Assembly: GCA_964467585.1 (NCBI GenBank)
Contig: CAYXRF010000005.1
Location: 47,299-111,298 of the forward strand
Length of the DNA stretch: 64,000 nucleotides
Direction of reading: 5' to 3'
From: CALVLD01 sp964467585
Lineage (GTDB): Bacteria > Bacillota > Clostridia > Christensenellales > CAG-138
Part shown: positions 1 to 8,658 of the stretch, in pieces
How the letters are laid out: every line of letters starts with the position of its first letter
How positions within the stretch are numbered: position 1 is the stretch's first letter
Notes under the pieces: model-generated
What the model was told of the DNA's origin: nothing
The model's database searches: none
Seen by the model: only the letters and a program-made list of their open reading frames with translations
Position numbers and translations under genes: made by a program

Positions 1-2
1 GA

Positions 3-1316
3 ATGAATCGCTTTCCGCTAAAACGCATACTGCTTTCCATTACTTTGGCGGCGTGCTCGCTTGTTTTCTGCTGCTGCGCCTCATTTGGAGGGTTCGTGCG
101 CCCCACTCTGCCGCCGCAGATAACCGCCGCACCGACACAAGCGCCGCTTTCGGCGGATAATTCCGCGCCCGCCGACCCCGATTGCCTTGAAACATCCGCG
201 CCGCTGCAGTCGGTTCCCCTTTCCACCTGTGAACCAACCGTTGACGACCTCATTTGGGAATACATCAACGGTATGTCCGCCGAACAGCGCATAGGTCAGC
301 TTGCAATGTTTGGATTTAGCGGCAAAACAACAATTCCGCAGGAATTTATCAGTATTATAAACACATATCAAATAGGGAATATTATTCTGTACGGGGCAAA
401 CATCAATCGTGACTCCGCCGATGGCGGGTTTGCCAACGCGCAGGCGCTTATAAATCAGCTTGACGCAACCAATTCATGCGGCGTACCGCGTTTATATTCA
501 ATTGATGTTGAGGGTGGGCGCGTGCATCGCTTCACATGGGACGAGCCTTTGCTGTCGCCAATGGAGCTTGGGGGTATGGACGCTCAAGTGGCGTTCGACC
601 AATTTGCGTACATTGCCGAGACTCTGCGCTCAATCGGCATAACAATGGACCTTGCCCCCGTTCTTGACATAGCCGAGTATCCGCTTGACACATTTCTTGG
701 CACGCGGATAATATCCTCCAATGCAGAAACCGCATCGACTGTCGGCGGCGCTATAATTGACGGGCTTCATTACGGCGGATGCCTTGCCGTATGCAAGTAT
801 TTTCCCGGGCATGGCGGCACAACTGATGATTCCCACGACGCCACACCCGTTATCACCAAAACTATCGCCGAGCTTTACAGCTATGACCTTGTGCCATTTA
901 CCGCCGCTATTTCACATGACGTGGACGGCGTGCTTGTTTCACACATACTTTATCCCGCACTTGACAGCGTTGATATCGCCAGTATGTCCAACACAATAAT
1001 CAGCGGCGTACTGCGCGGCGAAATGGGCTTTGACGGGCTTGTCATATCGGACGATTTTCGTATGCAGGGGCTGCTTTCGCAATACTCCCCCGACGTCGCC
1101 GCCGTTCAGTTCATTCTTGCAGGAGGCGATATTATACTCTGCGGCGCCAACTATTCCATTCAGACCTCCGTTATGAGCGCGCTCACACAAGCCTATGCCC
1201 AAGGAACCATATCCGATGCACGCCTCAATAAAAGCGTTTTCCGTATACTCAATGCCAAGTATAACGCCGGCATATGGTCCCCAACAGACTTGCCTACCCA
1301 CCCTCAACAGCCTTAG
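3..1316 (+). CDS. GH3-family beta-N-acetylhexosaminidase-like lipoprotein
   Basis: This 437-residue protein starts with a hydrophobic signal and a Cys-rich lipobox-like stretch (LVFCCCAS, about residues 20-27), followed by a Pro/Thr/Ser-rich linker to about residue 75. The GH3 barrel follows. The motif KYFPGHGG...DSH (about 263-278) is the hallmark of NagZ-like enzymes, where the Asp-His pair acts as general acid/base. VISDDF (about 350) carries the expected nucleophile Asp. Family members release N-acetylglucosamine or related sugars from muropeptides or glycans; here it would act outside the membrane. The ATG sits at the window edge, so an upstream start or operon partner cannot be excluded. 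The substrate is inferred from family only. Confidence 0.85.
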   Translation: MNRFPLKRILLSITLAACSLVFCCCASFGGFVRPTLPPQITAAPTQAPLSADNSAPADPDCLETSAPLQSVPLSTCEPTVDDLIWEYINGMSAEQRIGQLAMFGFSGKTTIPQEFISIINTYQIGNIILYGANINRDSADGGFANAQALINQLDATNSCGVPRLYSIDVEGGRVHRFTWDEPLLSPMELGGMDAQVAFDQFAYIAETLRSIGITMDLAPVLDIAEYPLDTFLGTRIISSNAETASTVGGAIIDGLHYGGCLAVCKYFPGHGGTTDDSHDATPVITKTIAELYSYDLVPFTAAISHDVDGVLVSHILYPALDSVDIASMSNTIISGVLRGEMGFDGLVISDDFRMQGLLSQYSPDVAAVQFILAGGDIILCGANYSIQTSVMSALTQAYAQGTISDARLNKSVFRILNAKYNAGIWSPTDLPTHPQQP

Positions 1317-1338
1317 TTGGCGACAAAAAACAAGCTAA

Positions 1339-1373
1339 AGCTCTATGTGCGTCTTTTTAACGCGCATAGAGCT
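1339..1373 (+). terminator. Hairpin after the GH3 gene
   Basis: A 13-bp stem (1339-1351 with 1361-1373, one G-U pair) encloses a T-rich loop, 23 bp past the GH3 stop. No long T tract follows, so it is a moderate terminator or an mRNA 3' end stabiliser. Confidence 0.5.
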
Positions 1374-1432
1374 AACCAACGTCAAGCTTAGTAGGCGGCG
1401 TGAGCGAAGCGAACCCGGAGCGGAAGCGGAGG

Positions 1433-1480
1433 GCTCCCCCCGCGGGGGAGCTGATTTTGCACGCGCAGCGCGGCAAAATC
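1433..1480. repeat. Double-hairpin, possible mobile repeat remnant
   Basis: Two adjacent perfect stems are visible: 8 bp at 1433-1440/1444-1451 (C-rich then G-rich) and 8 bp at 1453-1460/1473-1480. They lie in a 727-bp gene-free stretch (1317-2043). The layout resembles small non-autonomous palindromic repeats common in gut Clostridia, but no second copy is present in this window. The rest of 1381-1750 holds no convincing gene; short ORFs across it lack ribosome sites and familiar sequence. Confidence 0.4.
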
Positions 1481-1764
1481 TGTGGGGGGATGCATAAATT
1501 CCGCGGCTTGTCTGTCGCCAAACAACTTAAAAGGCTTCAACCTCCGCAAGTCCGTCCCTCGCTCCCGCAAAACCACACATCAAAGGCATAACCTTTGCCC
1601 GTCCCAATCATATTTTTTCAAAGGTATAGGCCATTGCACCCTGAGCAACAGCCGAAGGAGCCAAAATTAACGCTTTTTCAAAAAAAGCAGTCACTAAAAC
1701 CCTGTGAATAACAAATGGCAGGCATACAAAAAACTATTACATACAATGTAAAATCTATAACTTT

Positions 1765-1800
1765 AGCCGCATATTTGCGCAACAGCGCAAATATGCGGCT
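1765..1800. terminator. Perfect 16-bp hairpin, terminator-like
   Basis: A perfect 16-bp inverted repeat (1765-1780 and 1785-1800) with a 4-nt loop is followed by TTAAAAAA and preceded by CTTT, so it could work weakly in either direction. It stands alone between the GH3 and TspO-like genes. Confidence 0.5.
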
Positions 1801-1862
1801 TTAAAAAACCAACTAATCAGCTTTTTATGCAGTTACAGTCAACAACGGTTTATATGCGGGTC

Positions 1863-1968
1863 AAGGGACGCAGTCCTTTGCGGGGGCTTGGGGACGGAGT
1901 CCCCAAACGTACCTCTCGTACCTCTCGTACCTCTCGTACCTCTCGTACCTCTCGTACCTCTCGTACCG
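1863..1968. repeat. Two GGGAC hairpins followed by a 9-bp tandem repeat
   Basis: Two short stems (1863-1879 and 1888-1906) have the form GGGAC...GTCC. They lead straight into six perfect tandem copies of the nonamer CGTACCTCT (1908-1961), a seventh partial copy to 1968, and degenerate CCTCTCGCC-type copies to about 1985. Because the unit is 9 bp, any frame stays open across it and gives an Arg-Thr-Ser repeat. No ribosome site or recognisable protein supports translation, so it is treated as a microsatellite. Confidence 0.75.
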
Positions 1969-2043
1969 CCCGCCCCTCTCGCCCATCCCATACCAATCGT
2001 ATAACAAACTATTAATGCTTGGGCTAACTTCTCCCCCGCCGCG

Positions 2044-2529
2044 TCAGATAAAAATGGAATACGCGTTCAGATAGACAGCAAAGCAGAGCCACAGCGCATA
2101 CGGTATTTGGAGCCATCCGGCAAGCGGTTTGACGCGAAAGAACTCAACGCACATCCAAACGACCGTTGCCAGAAGCAGCACAAGCAAAACCAGAGCGGCG
2201 ATCTTGAGATCGAGTGAAAAAAAGAGTATCGGCCAAAAGAAGTTAAGCGCAAGCTGGATATAAAACGGCACAAGCGCACGCTTGTTGCCGCGTGGGGCAG
2301 CGTTCCACACGCATGCGGCGGAAATGCCCATCAGCGCATAAAGAATTGTCCAGACAATGGGAAAAACCCAAGCGGGCGGCGAAAGCGGGGGCTGTACGCC
2401 GCTCATGTACTGCTGAACGGCAGTGCGTGTAAAAAGCCCCGCCGCCGTGCCGACGATAAGCGAACCGCCAATGAACAGCACATACGTCAAAAACCGTTTC
2501 GATTTTTTTCTGTTATTAATCATACTCAT
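2044..2529 (-). CDS. TspO/MBR-family tryptophan-rich membrane protein
   Basis: The protein has about five hydrophobic segments and the Trp/Pro-rich signatures of the TspO/peripheral benzodiazepine receptor family: PPLSPPAWVFPIVWTILYALMG, then WNAAPRGNKRALVPFYIQLALNFFWPILFF. Family members bind porphyrins and related ligands in the membrane. The open frame extends to 2586 (TTG), but the family-typical start is the Met at 2529 (MSMINNRKK) or 2523; none has a clear Shine-Dalgarno. About 161 residues from 2529, normal for the family. It is monocistronic and divergent from the ABC exporter. The specific ligand cannot be read from sequence. Confidence 0.85.
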   Translation of the reverse strand: MSMINNRKKSKRFLTYVLFIGGSLIVGTAAGLFTRTAVQQYMSGVQPPLSPPAWVFPIVWTILYALMGISAACVWNAAPRGNKRALVPFYIQLALNFFWPILFFSLDLKIAALVLLVLLLATVVWMCVEFFRVKPLAGWLQIPYALWLCFAVYLNAYSIFI

Positions 2530-2688
2530 ATCAATAGCATATGCCGTTTTAAAATTCTTATTAGTCGGTAAAAAAAGCATTTTCAAATTTCATGAGTTTT
2601 TTTGCGGCTTGGCGGAAATAACCGCGGTTGACTTTTTCAAAAGGTTTGCTATCATATAGACAATAATAATTGAGACGGGTAAAGTGCT

Positions 2689-4419
2689 TTGAAAAGTTTG
2701 ATGCAATACATAAAGCCTCATTCGTGGCTTATGACGCTTGGACTGCTGCTGAAATTTGTCGCGGCAATGCTTGACCTGATGATTCCCTATATGCTTGAAA
2801 AAATAATTGACGACGTTGCGCCCACAGGCTCACGCGCAATGGTGTTTGCCTACGGCGGCATAATGGTGGGGTTTGCCGTGGCGTCCGCCGTTGTCAATCT
2901 GACGGCAAACCGCCTTGCCACAAAAAATTCGGGCAAGGTAACGCTAAAGCTGAGGCATGACCTTTTTGACCGCGTAACGCGGCTTTCTTCGGCGCAAACA
3001 GACAGATACACATTGCCGACGCTTATATCAAGACTGACCTCGGATACCTATTATGTCAACGATATGCTTGTGCGCGTGCAAAGAATCGGCATAAGAGGAC
3101 CGATCTTGCTTATCGGCGGAATTGTGATAACGATCACCCTCGATCCCGTTTTAACGCTTGTGCTGGCGGCAATGCTGCCGCTAATCGCCGTGACCGTGTG
3201 GCTGGTTACAAAATTCAGCGTGCCGCTCTATCAAAAATGTCAAAAAATACTCGACAGACTGGTCTGCGTCGTGCAGGAAAACGCACTCGGCGTGCGCGTG
3301 ATAAAGGCGCTTTCAAAAACCGAATATGAGCGGCAAAGATTCAATGACGTCAACACGCGTCACAATGCCGCGGAGCGCAAGGCGGGCGCAATAATGGCGG
3401 TGACAAACCCAACCTCAACGCTTGTTTTGAATATCGGGCTTTCGTTCGTGGTGCTTGCGGGCGCATTCAGAGTCGATTCGGGACTTACGGAAATTGGCAC
3501 GATAATCGCTTTTCTTTCCTATTTTGTGATTATATTAAACGCCATGATTGGCATTACGCGTGTGTTCGTTGTATGCTCACGCGGCGTGGCTTCCGCCAAC
3601 AGGATTTCGGAGGTGTTGAACGAGCCTGACGGGCTGCCGATACTGTCGGACGGCAGCGCGAACAACCGTGAAGAATCTGATTATCATATTGAATTTGAGG
3701 ACGTCTGCTTTTCATACAACAAAATTGAACCCGATATTGCTCACGTCAGCTTCGCATTAAAAAGAGGGCAAACGCTTGGAATAATCGGCGCGACGGGCGG
3801 CGGAAAAACTACCATTGCCAACCTGCTTATACGCTTTTACGACCCGGACAGCGGTTGCGTTCGCATAAACGGACGCGATGTGCGCTCCATACCCAAAAAG
3901 GAGCTTGCGGGGATGTTCGGCGTTGCCTTCCAAAATGATTTTATTATGGCGGCTTCCGTTCGTGACAACATTTCGTTCGGCAGAGAGCTTTCCGATTTTG
4001 AAACGGCAAGGGCGATAAGCATAGCGCAGGCGGAAAACATCGTTTCGGAGTATGAGGACGGAGCGTCGCATATGCTCACAGCGCATGGCACAAACATAAG
4101 CGGCGGACAGCGACAGCGGATACTTATCGCACGCGCAGTGGCGGGCGCACCGGATATTCTTATACTTGACGACGCATCAAGCGCGTTGGATTACGCCACG
4201 GACGCTCAATTGAATCGCGCCATAAGAAACGGGCTGCCAAACACAACAAAGGTGCTTATTGCCCAACGCGTAAGCTCCATAATGCACGCTGACGTCATAA
4301 TTATGATTGACGATGGACGCGTAACGGGCATGGGCACGCACGCGCAGCTGATTGAAAGCTGTGCGGAATATCGTGACATTGCCAACACGCAGATGGGAGG
4401 GGAAGCATATGCCACGTAA
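2689..4419 (+). CDS. ABC exporter half-transporter, first subunit
   Basis: This 576-residue protein has an N-terminal six-helix ABC-type-1 membrane domain (about 1-310) and a C-terminal ATPase domain. Walker A is GATGGGKTT and the signature is ISGGQRQR. Walker B ends ILDDASSALD, with Asp in place of the usual catalytic Glu. That substitution, with a degenerate signature in the partner, is typical of heterodimeric exporters such as TM287/288 and BmrCD. The start is TTG at 2689; an in-frame ATG lies at 2701. The next gene overlaps by 11 bp, so the two subunits are translationally coupled. The substrate is unknown. Confidence 0.9.
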   Translation: MKSLMQYIKPHSWLMTLGLLLKFVAAMLDLMIPYMLEKIIDDVAPTGSRAMVFAYGGIMVGFAVASAVVNLTANRLATKNSGKVTLKLRHDLFDRVTRLSSAQTDRYTLPTLISRLTSDTYYVNDMLVRVQRIGIRGPILLIGGIVITITLDPVLTLVLAAMLPLIAVTVWLVTKFSVPLYQKCQKILDRLVCVVQENALGVRVIKALSKTEYERQRFNDVNTRHNAAERKAGAIMAVTNPTSTLVLNIGLSFVVLAGAFRVDSGLTEIGTIIAFLSYFVIILNAMIGITRVFVVCSRGVASANRISEVLNEPDGLPILSDGSANNREESDYHIEFEDVCFSYNKIEPDIAHVSFALKRGQTLGIIGATGGGKTTIANLLIRFYDPDSGCVRINGRDVRSIPKKELAGMFGVAFQNDFIMAASVRDNISFGRELSDFETARAISIAQAENIVSEYEDGASHMLTAHGTNISGGQRQRILIARAVAGAPDILILDDASSALDYATDAQLNRAIRNGLPNTTKVLIAQRVSSIMHADVIIMIDDGRVTGMGTHAQLIESCAEYRDIANTQMGGEAYAT

Positions 4420-6202
4420 CGGAGAATCATTTGGCGTTGCCGTTAAAAAGGCTGACAGACGCTATGTTTATCGCCGTCTGTGGGTATACGTCAAGCGCTG
4501 CGGATGGCTGCTGATTCCCGCTTTTGCGCTGGTTGTGGCTTCAAACGTGCTTGCTTTGTTCGGGCCCGCGCTTTCGGGCAAGGCGATTGATGCAATGGGG
4601 CTCGGCTCAACAAATTTTGCTTTGGTATTCAAATACTTTGGTCTGATGCTGGGGCTTTATGCCGTGTCGGGCGTGCTTTCGTATGCGCTGTCATACATAA
4701 TGATACGCGTCAGCCGCAAGGTGTCGTTTGAGCTTAGACGGGATCTTTTTCGTCATTTGGGAGAGCTGCCTGTCGATTTTTACGACACTCGTCAAACGGG
4801 GGACATAATCAGCGTAATATCCTATGATGTGGATAATATTAACGCTTCAATATCCAACGATCTGCTTCAGATATTTAAAAGTGCAATAATGGTAATAGGC
4901 TCCCTTGTAATGATGCTGAGAATCAAGCCTGAGCTGGTGCTTGTTTTTTGCGTAACCGTGCCGCTTTCCGTCTTTTTGACCCGTTACATATCAAGACGCA
5001 TTCGCCCTCTTTACAGAAAGCGCAGCGCCAAGCTGGGAGAGCTTAACGGCTTTGCGGAGGAGATGACGGGCGGGCAAAAGACCACACGCGCCTACAATAT
5101 GGAGGATGCGGTGCTGTCCGCGTTTGAAAAAAAGAATAAAGAGGCGGTGGACGCCTATACCAAGGCGGAATATTGCGGCACGCTGATGGGGCCGTCCGTC
5201 AACTTTATAAACAACCTTTCGCTTGCGCTGGTAAGCGTGTTTGGCGCGCTGATGTTCATCACAGGCAATATCGGGCTGGGGCAAATATCCTCGTTTGTGC
5301 TGTATTCGCGCAAGTTTTCGGGCCCTATTAACGAGACGGCAAATATATTTGGAGACATTCAGTCCGCGCTTGCGGCGGCGGAGAGGGTGTTCAGGCTTAT
5401 GGATGCGCCTGCTGAAAAGCCCGACGCAAAATCCGCAAAGGAGCTTGAAAACGTGCGCGGAGACGTGCGCGGAGACGTGCGTCTAAGCTCCGTCACATTC
5501 GGATACGATCCCAACACGCCCATAATACGGGAGCTTTCACTTTCCGCAAAGCGCGGACAGCTCATTGCAATAGTCGGGCCCACGGGCGCGGGCAAAACCA
5601 CAATAATCAATCTGCTTATGCGTTTTTACGATGCGGACAGCGGCAGCATAACGGTTGACGGCGGCAACATAAAAAAGCTGACGCGCAAAAGCCTGCGCCG
5701 CGCATATACGATGGTGCTTCAGGACACATGGCTGTTTTCGGGCACAATATTTGAAAACATAGCATACGGAAAGGAAAATGCCACGCGGGAGGAGGTTGAG
5801 TCGGCAGCCCGCGCAGCGCACGCGCACGGGTTTATTTCCCGCCTGCCGGAGGGTTACGACACCGTTTTAACCGACAATGCCACAAACATATCAAAGGGAC
5901 AGAAGCAGCTTTTAACAATCGCCCGCGCCATGCTTGTGGATTCGCATATGCTTATACTTGACGAGGCGACCTCAAACGTGGACACCCGCACAGAGCAGCG
6001 AATACAATCCGCTATGCGTCGTCTTATGGCGGACAAAACCTGCTTTGTGATAGCGCACAGGCTTTCAACAATACAAAATGCAGACCTCATAGCCGTGCTT
6101 GACGGAGGACGCATTGCCGAGCGCGGCACGCATGAGCAGCTTTTGAAGAAGAACGGCGTGTATGCGCGGCTGTATTATTCACAATTTGAAGCGGCGCAGT
6201 AA
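4409..6202 (+). CDS. ABC exporter half-transporter, second subunit
   Basis: The ATG at 4409 follows a strong GGGAGGGGA ribosome site inside the 3' end of the first subunit and gives a 597-residue protein. An N-terminal cytosolic tail leads into a six-helix membrane domain (to about residue 335) and an ATPase domain. Walker A is GPTGAGKTT, Walker B is ILDEATSNVD (canonical Glu), and the signature reads ISKGQKQ rather than LSGGQ. It is complementary to its partner: one composite site uses the partner's good signature with this subunit's Glu, the other is degenerate. Located in the cytoplasmic membrane, probably for drug, lipid or peptide export. It ends convergent to the pyr operon. Confidence 0.9.
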   Translation: MPRNGESFGVAVKKADRRYVYRRLWVYVKRCGWLLIPAFALVVASNVLALFGPALSGKAIDAMGLGSTNFALVFKYFGLMLGLYAVSGVLSYALSYIMIRVSRKVSFELRRDLFRHLGELPVDFYDTRQTGDIISVISYDVDNINASISNDLLQIFKSAIMVIGSLVMMLRIKPELVLVFCVTVPLSVFLTRYISRRIRPLYRKRSAKLGELNGFAEEMTGGQKTTRAYNMEDAVLSAFEKKNKEAVDAYTKAEYCGTLMGPSVNFINNLSLALVSVFGALMFITGNIGLGQISSFVLYSRKFSGPINETANIFGDIQSALAAAERVFRLMDAPAEKPDAKSAKELENVRGDVRGDVRLSSVTFGYDPNTPIIRELSLSAKRGQLIAIVGPTGAGKTTIINLLMRFYDADSGSITVDGGNIKKLTRKSLRRAYTMVLQDTWLFSGTIFENIAYGKENATREEVESAARAAHAHGFISRLPEGYDTVLTDNATNISKGQKQLLTIARAMLVDSHMLILDEATSNVDTRTEQRIQSAMRRLMADKTCFVIAHRLSTIQNADLIAVLDGGRIAERGTHEQLLKKNGVYARLYYSQFEAAQ

Positions 6203-6224
6203 GCACAAGAGTGCGTGACTCAAA

Positions 6225-6262
6225 CAAAAAAATGAGGCGTCTCAAGCAATTATTCAGACGCC
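6225..6262 (-). terminator. Terminator of the pyr operon
   Basis: On the minus strand a 7-bp GC-rich stem (6256-6262 with 6236-6242) is followed by CATTTTTTTG. It lies 11 bp past the pyrE stop, between convergent transcription units. Confidence 0.75.
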
Positions 6263-6272
6263 CCGACTGTCT

Positions 6273-6848
6273 TCAGCTCTTTCTGCTTCCGGGCTTTACA
6301 AGGGGGATTTCCCCACTTTTGCACAGAGGGCAGTCATCGGGAGAATAGGACTCGATATTCAGTCTGACGGCTGCAAAAACGGGCAGAGTCAGCTCACACT
6401 CGTCGGCACGGCGATCCGCTATCGCGGCGACGCCCACCACGTTGGCGCCCAAAGCCTCAAGCACACGCACAGTTTCCATTGTGGATTTGCCCGTGGTTAC
6501 AACGTCCTCCGAAATAAGCACGCGTTCGCCCGGTTCTATTACAAAGCCCCTGCGCAGACACATCTCGTTATCCTTGCGCTCGGTAAAAATGCTTTCAACC
6601 CCAAGCTGACGCGCCAGCTCGTACGAAACTATTATGCCGCCCATAGCGGGGCCGCACACGGTTTTAATGTTAAGCGGGGCGACCTGCTCCGCTATTGAAG
6701 CGATTACATTCGCGGCAAGAGCAGGGTTTTTCAAAAGCTGAGCGCATTGGCAGTAGCCGGCGGAATGTCTGCCTGACGACAGCAAAAAATGCCCTTCCAG
6801 AAAAGCTCCGCAGGATTTGAGTATACGAATGTTTTCAGACTGATTCAT
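6273..6848 (-). CDS. pyrE: Orotate phosphoribosyltransferase
   Basis: The enzyme converts orotate and PRPP to OMP, the fifth step of UMP synthesis. The protein is 191 residues. The PRPP-binding motif appears as VLISEDVVTTGKSTMETV (about 109-126), and the segment RKDNEMCLRRGF carries the catalytic Lys/Arg loop of the family. The C-terminal CPLCKSG extension is seen in the long clostridial/archaeal PyrE subgroup. The start ATG has a GAAAGGAAG ribosome site. It is the last gene of the pyr operon, 45 bp after pyrD. Confidence 0.95.
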   Translation of the reverse strand: MNQSENIRILKSCGAFLEGHFLLSSGRHSAGYCQCAQLLKNPALAANVIASIAEQVAPLNIKTVCGPAMGGIIVSYELARQLGVESIFTERKDNEMCLRRGFVIEPGERVLISEDVVTTGKSTMETVRVLEALGANVVGVAAIADRRADECELTLPVFAAVRLNIESYSPDDCPLCKSGEIPLVKPGSRKS

Positions 6849-6893
6849 TATTTATGCTTCCTTTCGGTTTTTTAGCTTGCGGATACAAAAAAG

Positions 6894-7841
6894 CTATACC
6901 GCACCGCGAATTTCACACAAGGACTTAATGCCCTGCTCGGCACAGAAGCTCTCCATGCCGTCAATTATGTCCGTCATAATATCGGGCTTTGAAAAAGTGG
7001 CGGAGCCAACCTGAACGGCAGCTGCGCCCGCCATTATAAACGCCAAAGCGTCGTTTGCGGAGGATATGCCGCCCATGCCAACCACGGGGATGGAAACGGA
7101 GCGGCAGACGGAATGCACCATGCGCAGCGCGATGGGCATAATCGCCGCGCCCGAAAGCCCCGCGTAAACGTTGTCAAAAACGGGTCTGCGGGAGTTGACG
7201 TCTATCGCCATGCCAAGAAATGTGTTGACAAGGCTGACAGCGTCCGCGCCCGCATACTGCACGGCAAGCGCCGTCCTCACAATATCGGAGGCGTTCGGCG
7301 TGAGCTTTACAATCAGAGGAAAACGTGTTTCCGCCTTTACCAAGCGCGTGATATCAGCAGCGGCTTCGGGCTGCATTCCAAACGCCATGCCGCCGTTTTT
7401 TACGTTGGGACAGGATATGTTAAGCTCCAGCAGGTCAATATCCGCATCGTTCAAAAGTGCCGCGCCCTCGATATAATCGCTTTCGCAATGCCCGCCCAAA
7501 TTGGCAATAACCGCCGTGCCCAGACGCCGCATGGCAATGCTTTCATGCGCGACAAAATGTGCGACAGACGGATTTTCAAGCCCTATGCTGTTAAGTATTC
7601 CGGAAGCCGTTTCCCACACGCGCACGCCGCTGTTGCCCGATGAGCCTGAAAGCGTAAGCCCCTTGCCCACTATGCCGCCCAGGCGTGAAACATCGAACAG
7701 CTCCGCATACTCCGCGCCAAAGCCAAACGTGCCGGAGGCGGCGATAACGGGATTTTTCAGCGTTACGCCGCAAAGCACGGTTTCAAGCCCCGCGCTCGCA
7801 ACGGTGCGGCGCTTTTCGCCCAATACTTCCGCTTCACTCAT
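6894..7841 (-). CDS. pyrD: Dihydroorotate dehydrogenase B, catalytic subunit
   Basis: This is a class 1B DHODH that oxidises dihydroorotate to orotate with FMN and passes electrons to PyrK. Visible landmarks include NPVIAASGTFGFG near the N-terminus, the catalytic-loop motif NISCPNVKNGGMAFG (Cys base), and the FMN phosphate region VVGMGGISS...AGAAAVQVGSA. The open frame runs to 7928, but the ATG at 7841 is chosen: it begins the family-typical N-terminus, overlaps the pyrK stop in ATGAGTGA and has GGGAGGG upstream. Length is 315 residues. Coupling to pyrK fits the obligate heterotetramer. Confidence 0.95.
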   Translation of the reverse strand: MSEAEVLGEKRRTVASAGLETVLCGVTLKNPVIAASGTFGFGAEYAELFDVSRLGGIVGKGLTLSGSSGNSGVRVWETASGILNSIGLENPSVAHFVAHESIAMRRLGTAVIANLGGHCESDYIEGAALLNDADIDLLELNISCPNVKNGGMAFGMQPEAAADITRLVKAETRFPLIVKLTPNASDIVRTALAVQYAGADAVSLVNTFLGMAIDVNSRRPVFDNVYAGLSGAAIMPIALRMVHSVCRSVSIPVVGMGGISSANDALAFIMAGAAAVQVGSATFSKPDIMTDIIDGMESFCAEQGIKSLCEIRGAV

Positions 7842-8658
7842 CACATTTGCCCTCCCAACCGTAAATATCACCGTATATGTCCCAAGCTTCAAACACAGGC
7901 CCGTCCTTACAGACCCTTCTGTTGCCAAGCCGAGTTTTTATGCTGCACGAATAGCATGCGCCCACGCCGCACGCCATACGACTTTCAAACGATACAAAAA
8001 GACGTTTATTGTATTTATGCGCACAAACAGCAGCGGCACGCATCATGGGCGCGGGACCGCAGGCGTAATACACTGCGTCCCGGTCAAAATCCACCCTATC
8101 GGTAATAAATCCGCCAATATCGACAATAATGTCATCCGCAAATTCCTTATATGTGTCAAGCAAAAAATCACATTCGCCAAACCCAAGCGCAACGGTTATT
8201 TTTGAGTTGGGAGAGTATCGGCGCAGCGACCGTGCAAGCAGATGAAGAGGCGCAACGCCCAGCCCTCCGCCAATCAGCACAACGTTTTCACGCACAAGCG
8301 GAAAGCCGTTGCCCAATGCGCCCGTCACGCGGACAGAATCGCCCGCCCTCATGCGGCTCATAAGTGCGGTTCCCCTGCCGACAATGCGATAAGCAAGCTC
8401 AATTCCGTCACAGTCCGCGTCAAAAAGACTTATTGGACGCGGAAGCGGCATTGAACCATCGGGCATATGCACCTGAACGAATCGTCCCGCCGCGCCGCGA
8501 ACAAGCGCGGGGCCTCCGCCGCAGCCGTTAAAAACGGATGATGCGGAGGAAGAAAAACCGTCAGCGGACGCATAATAGCCGTTAACGCCCTCAAGCCCCT
8601 CAAGACGCATAAGATATACGCCCCGCGCCACACTCTCGTTTTTTACAATCACAGCCAT
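7834..8658 (-). CDS. pyrK: Dihydroorotate dehydrogenase B, electron-transfer subunit
   Basis: This 274-residue iron-sulfur flavoprotein carries electrons from PyrD to NAD+. An FAD-binding beta-barrel is marked by RPISLFD, an NAD/FAD domain by VLIGGGLGVAPLHLLA, and the 2Fe-2S site by CGVGACYSCSIKT...C near the C-terminus. The ATG at 8658 overlaps the pyrF stop by 10 bp and is preceded by AGAGGA. The gene overlaps pyrD by 8 bp. The presence of PyrK shows that the pathway uses the NAD-linked class 1B enzyme, usual in anaerobic Firmicutes. Confidence 0.95.
   Translation of the reverse strand: MAVIVKNESVARGVYLMRLEGLEGVNGYYASADGFSSSASSVFNGCGGGPALVRGAAGRFVQVHMPDGSMPLPRPISLFDADCDGIELAYRIVGRGTALMSRMRAGDSVRVTGALGNGFPLVRENVVLIGGGLGVAPLHLLARSLRRYSPNSKITVALGFGECDFLLDTYKEFADDIIVDIGGFITDRVDFDRDAVYYACGPAPMMRAAAVCAHKYNKRLFVSFESRMACGVGACYSCSIKTRLGNRRVCKDGPVFEAWDIYGDIYGWEGKCDE

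Noticed and set aside
1827..2015. 62-codon frame rich in Arg-Thr-Ser
   Set aside because: The open frame is a result of the 9-bp tandem repeat; it has no ribosome site and no recognisable protein outside the repeat.
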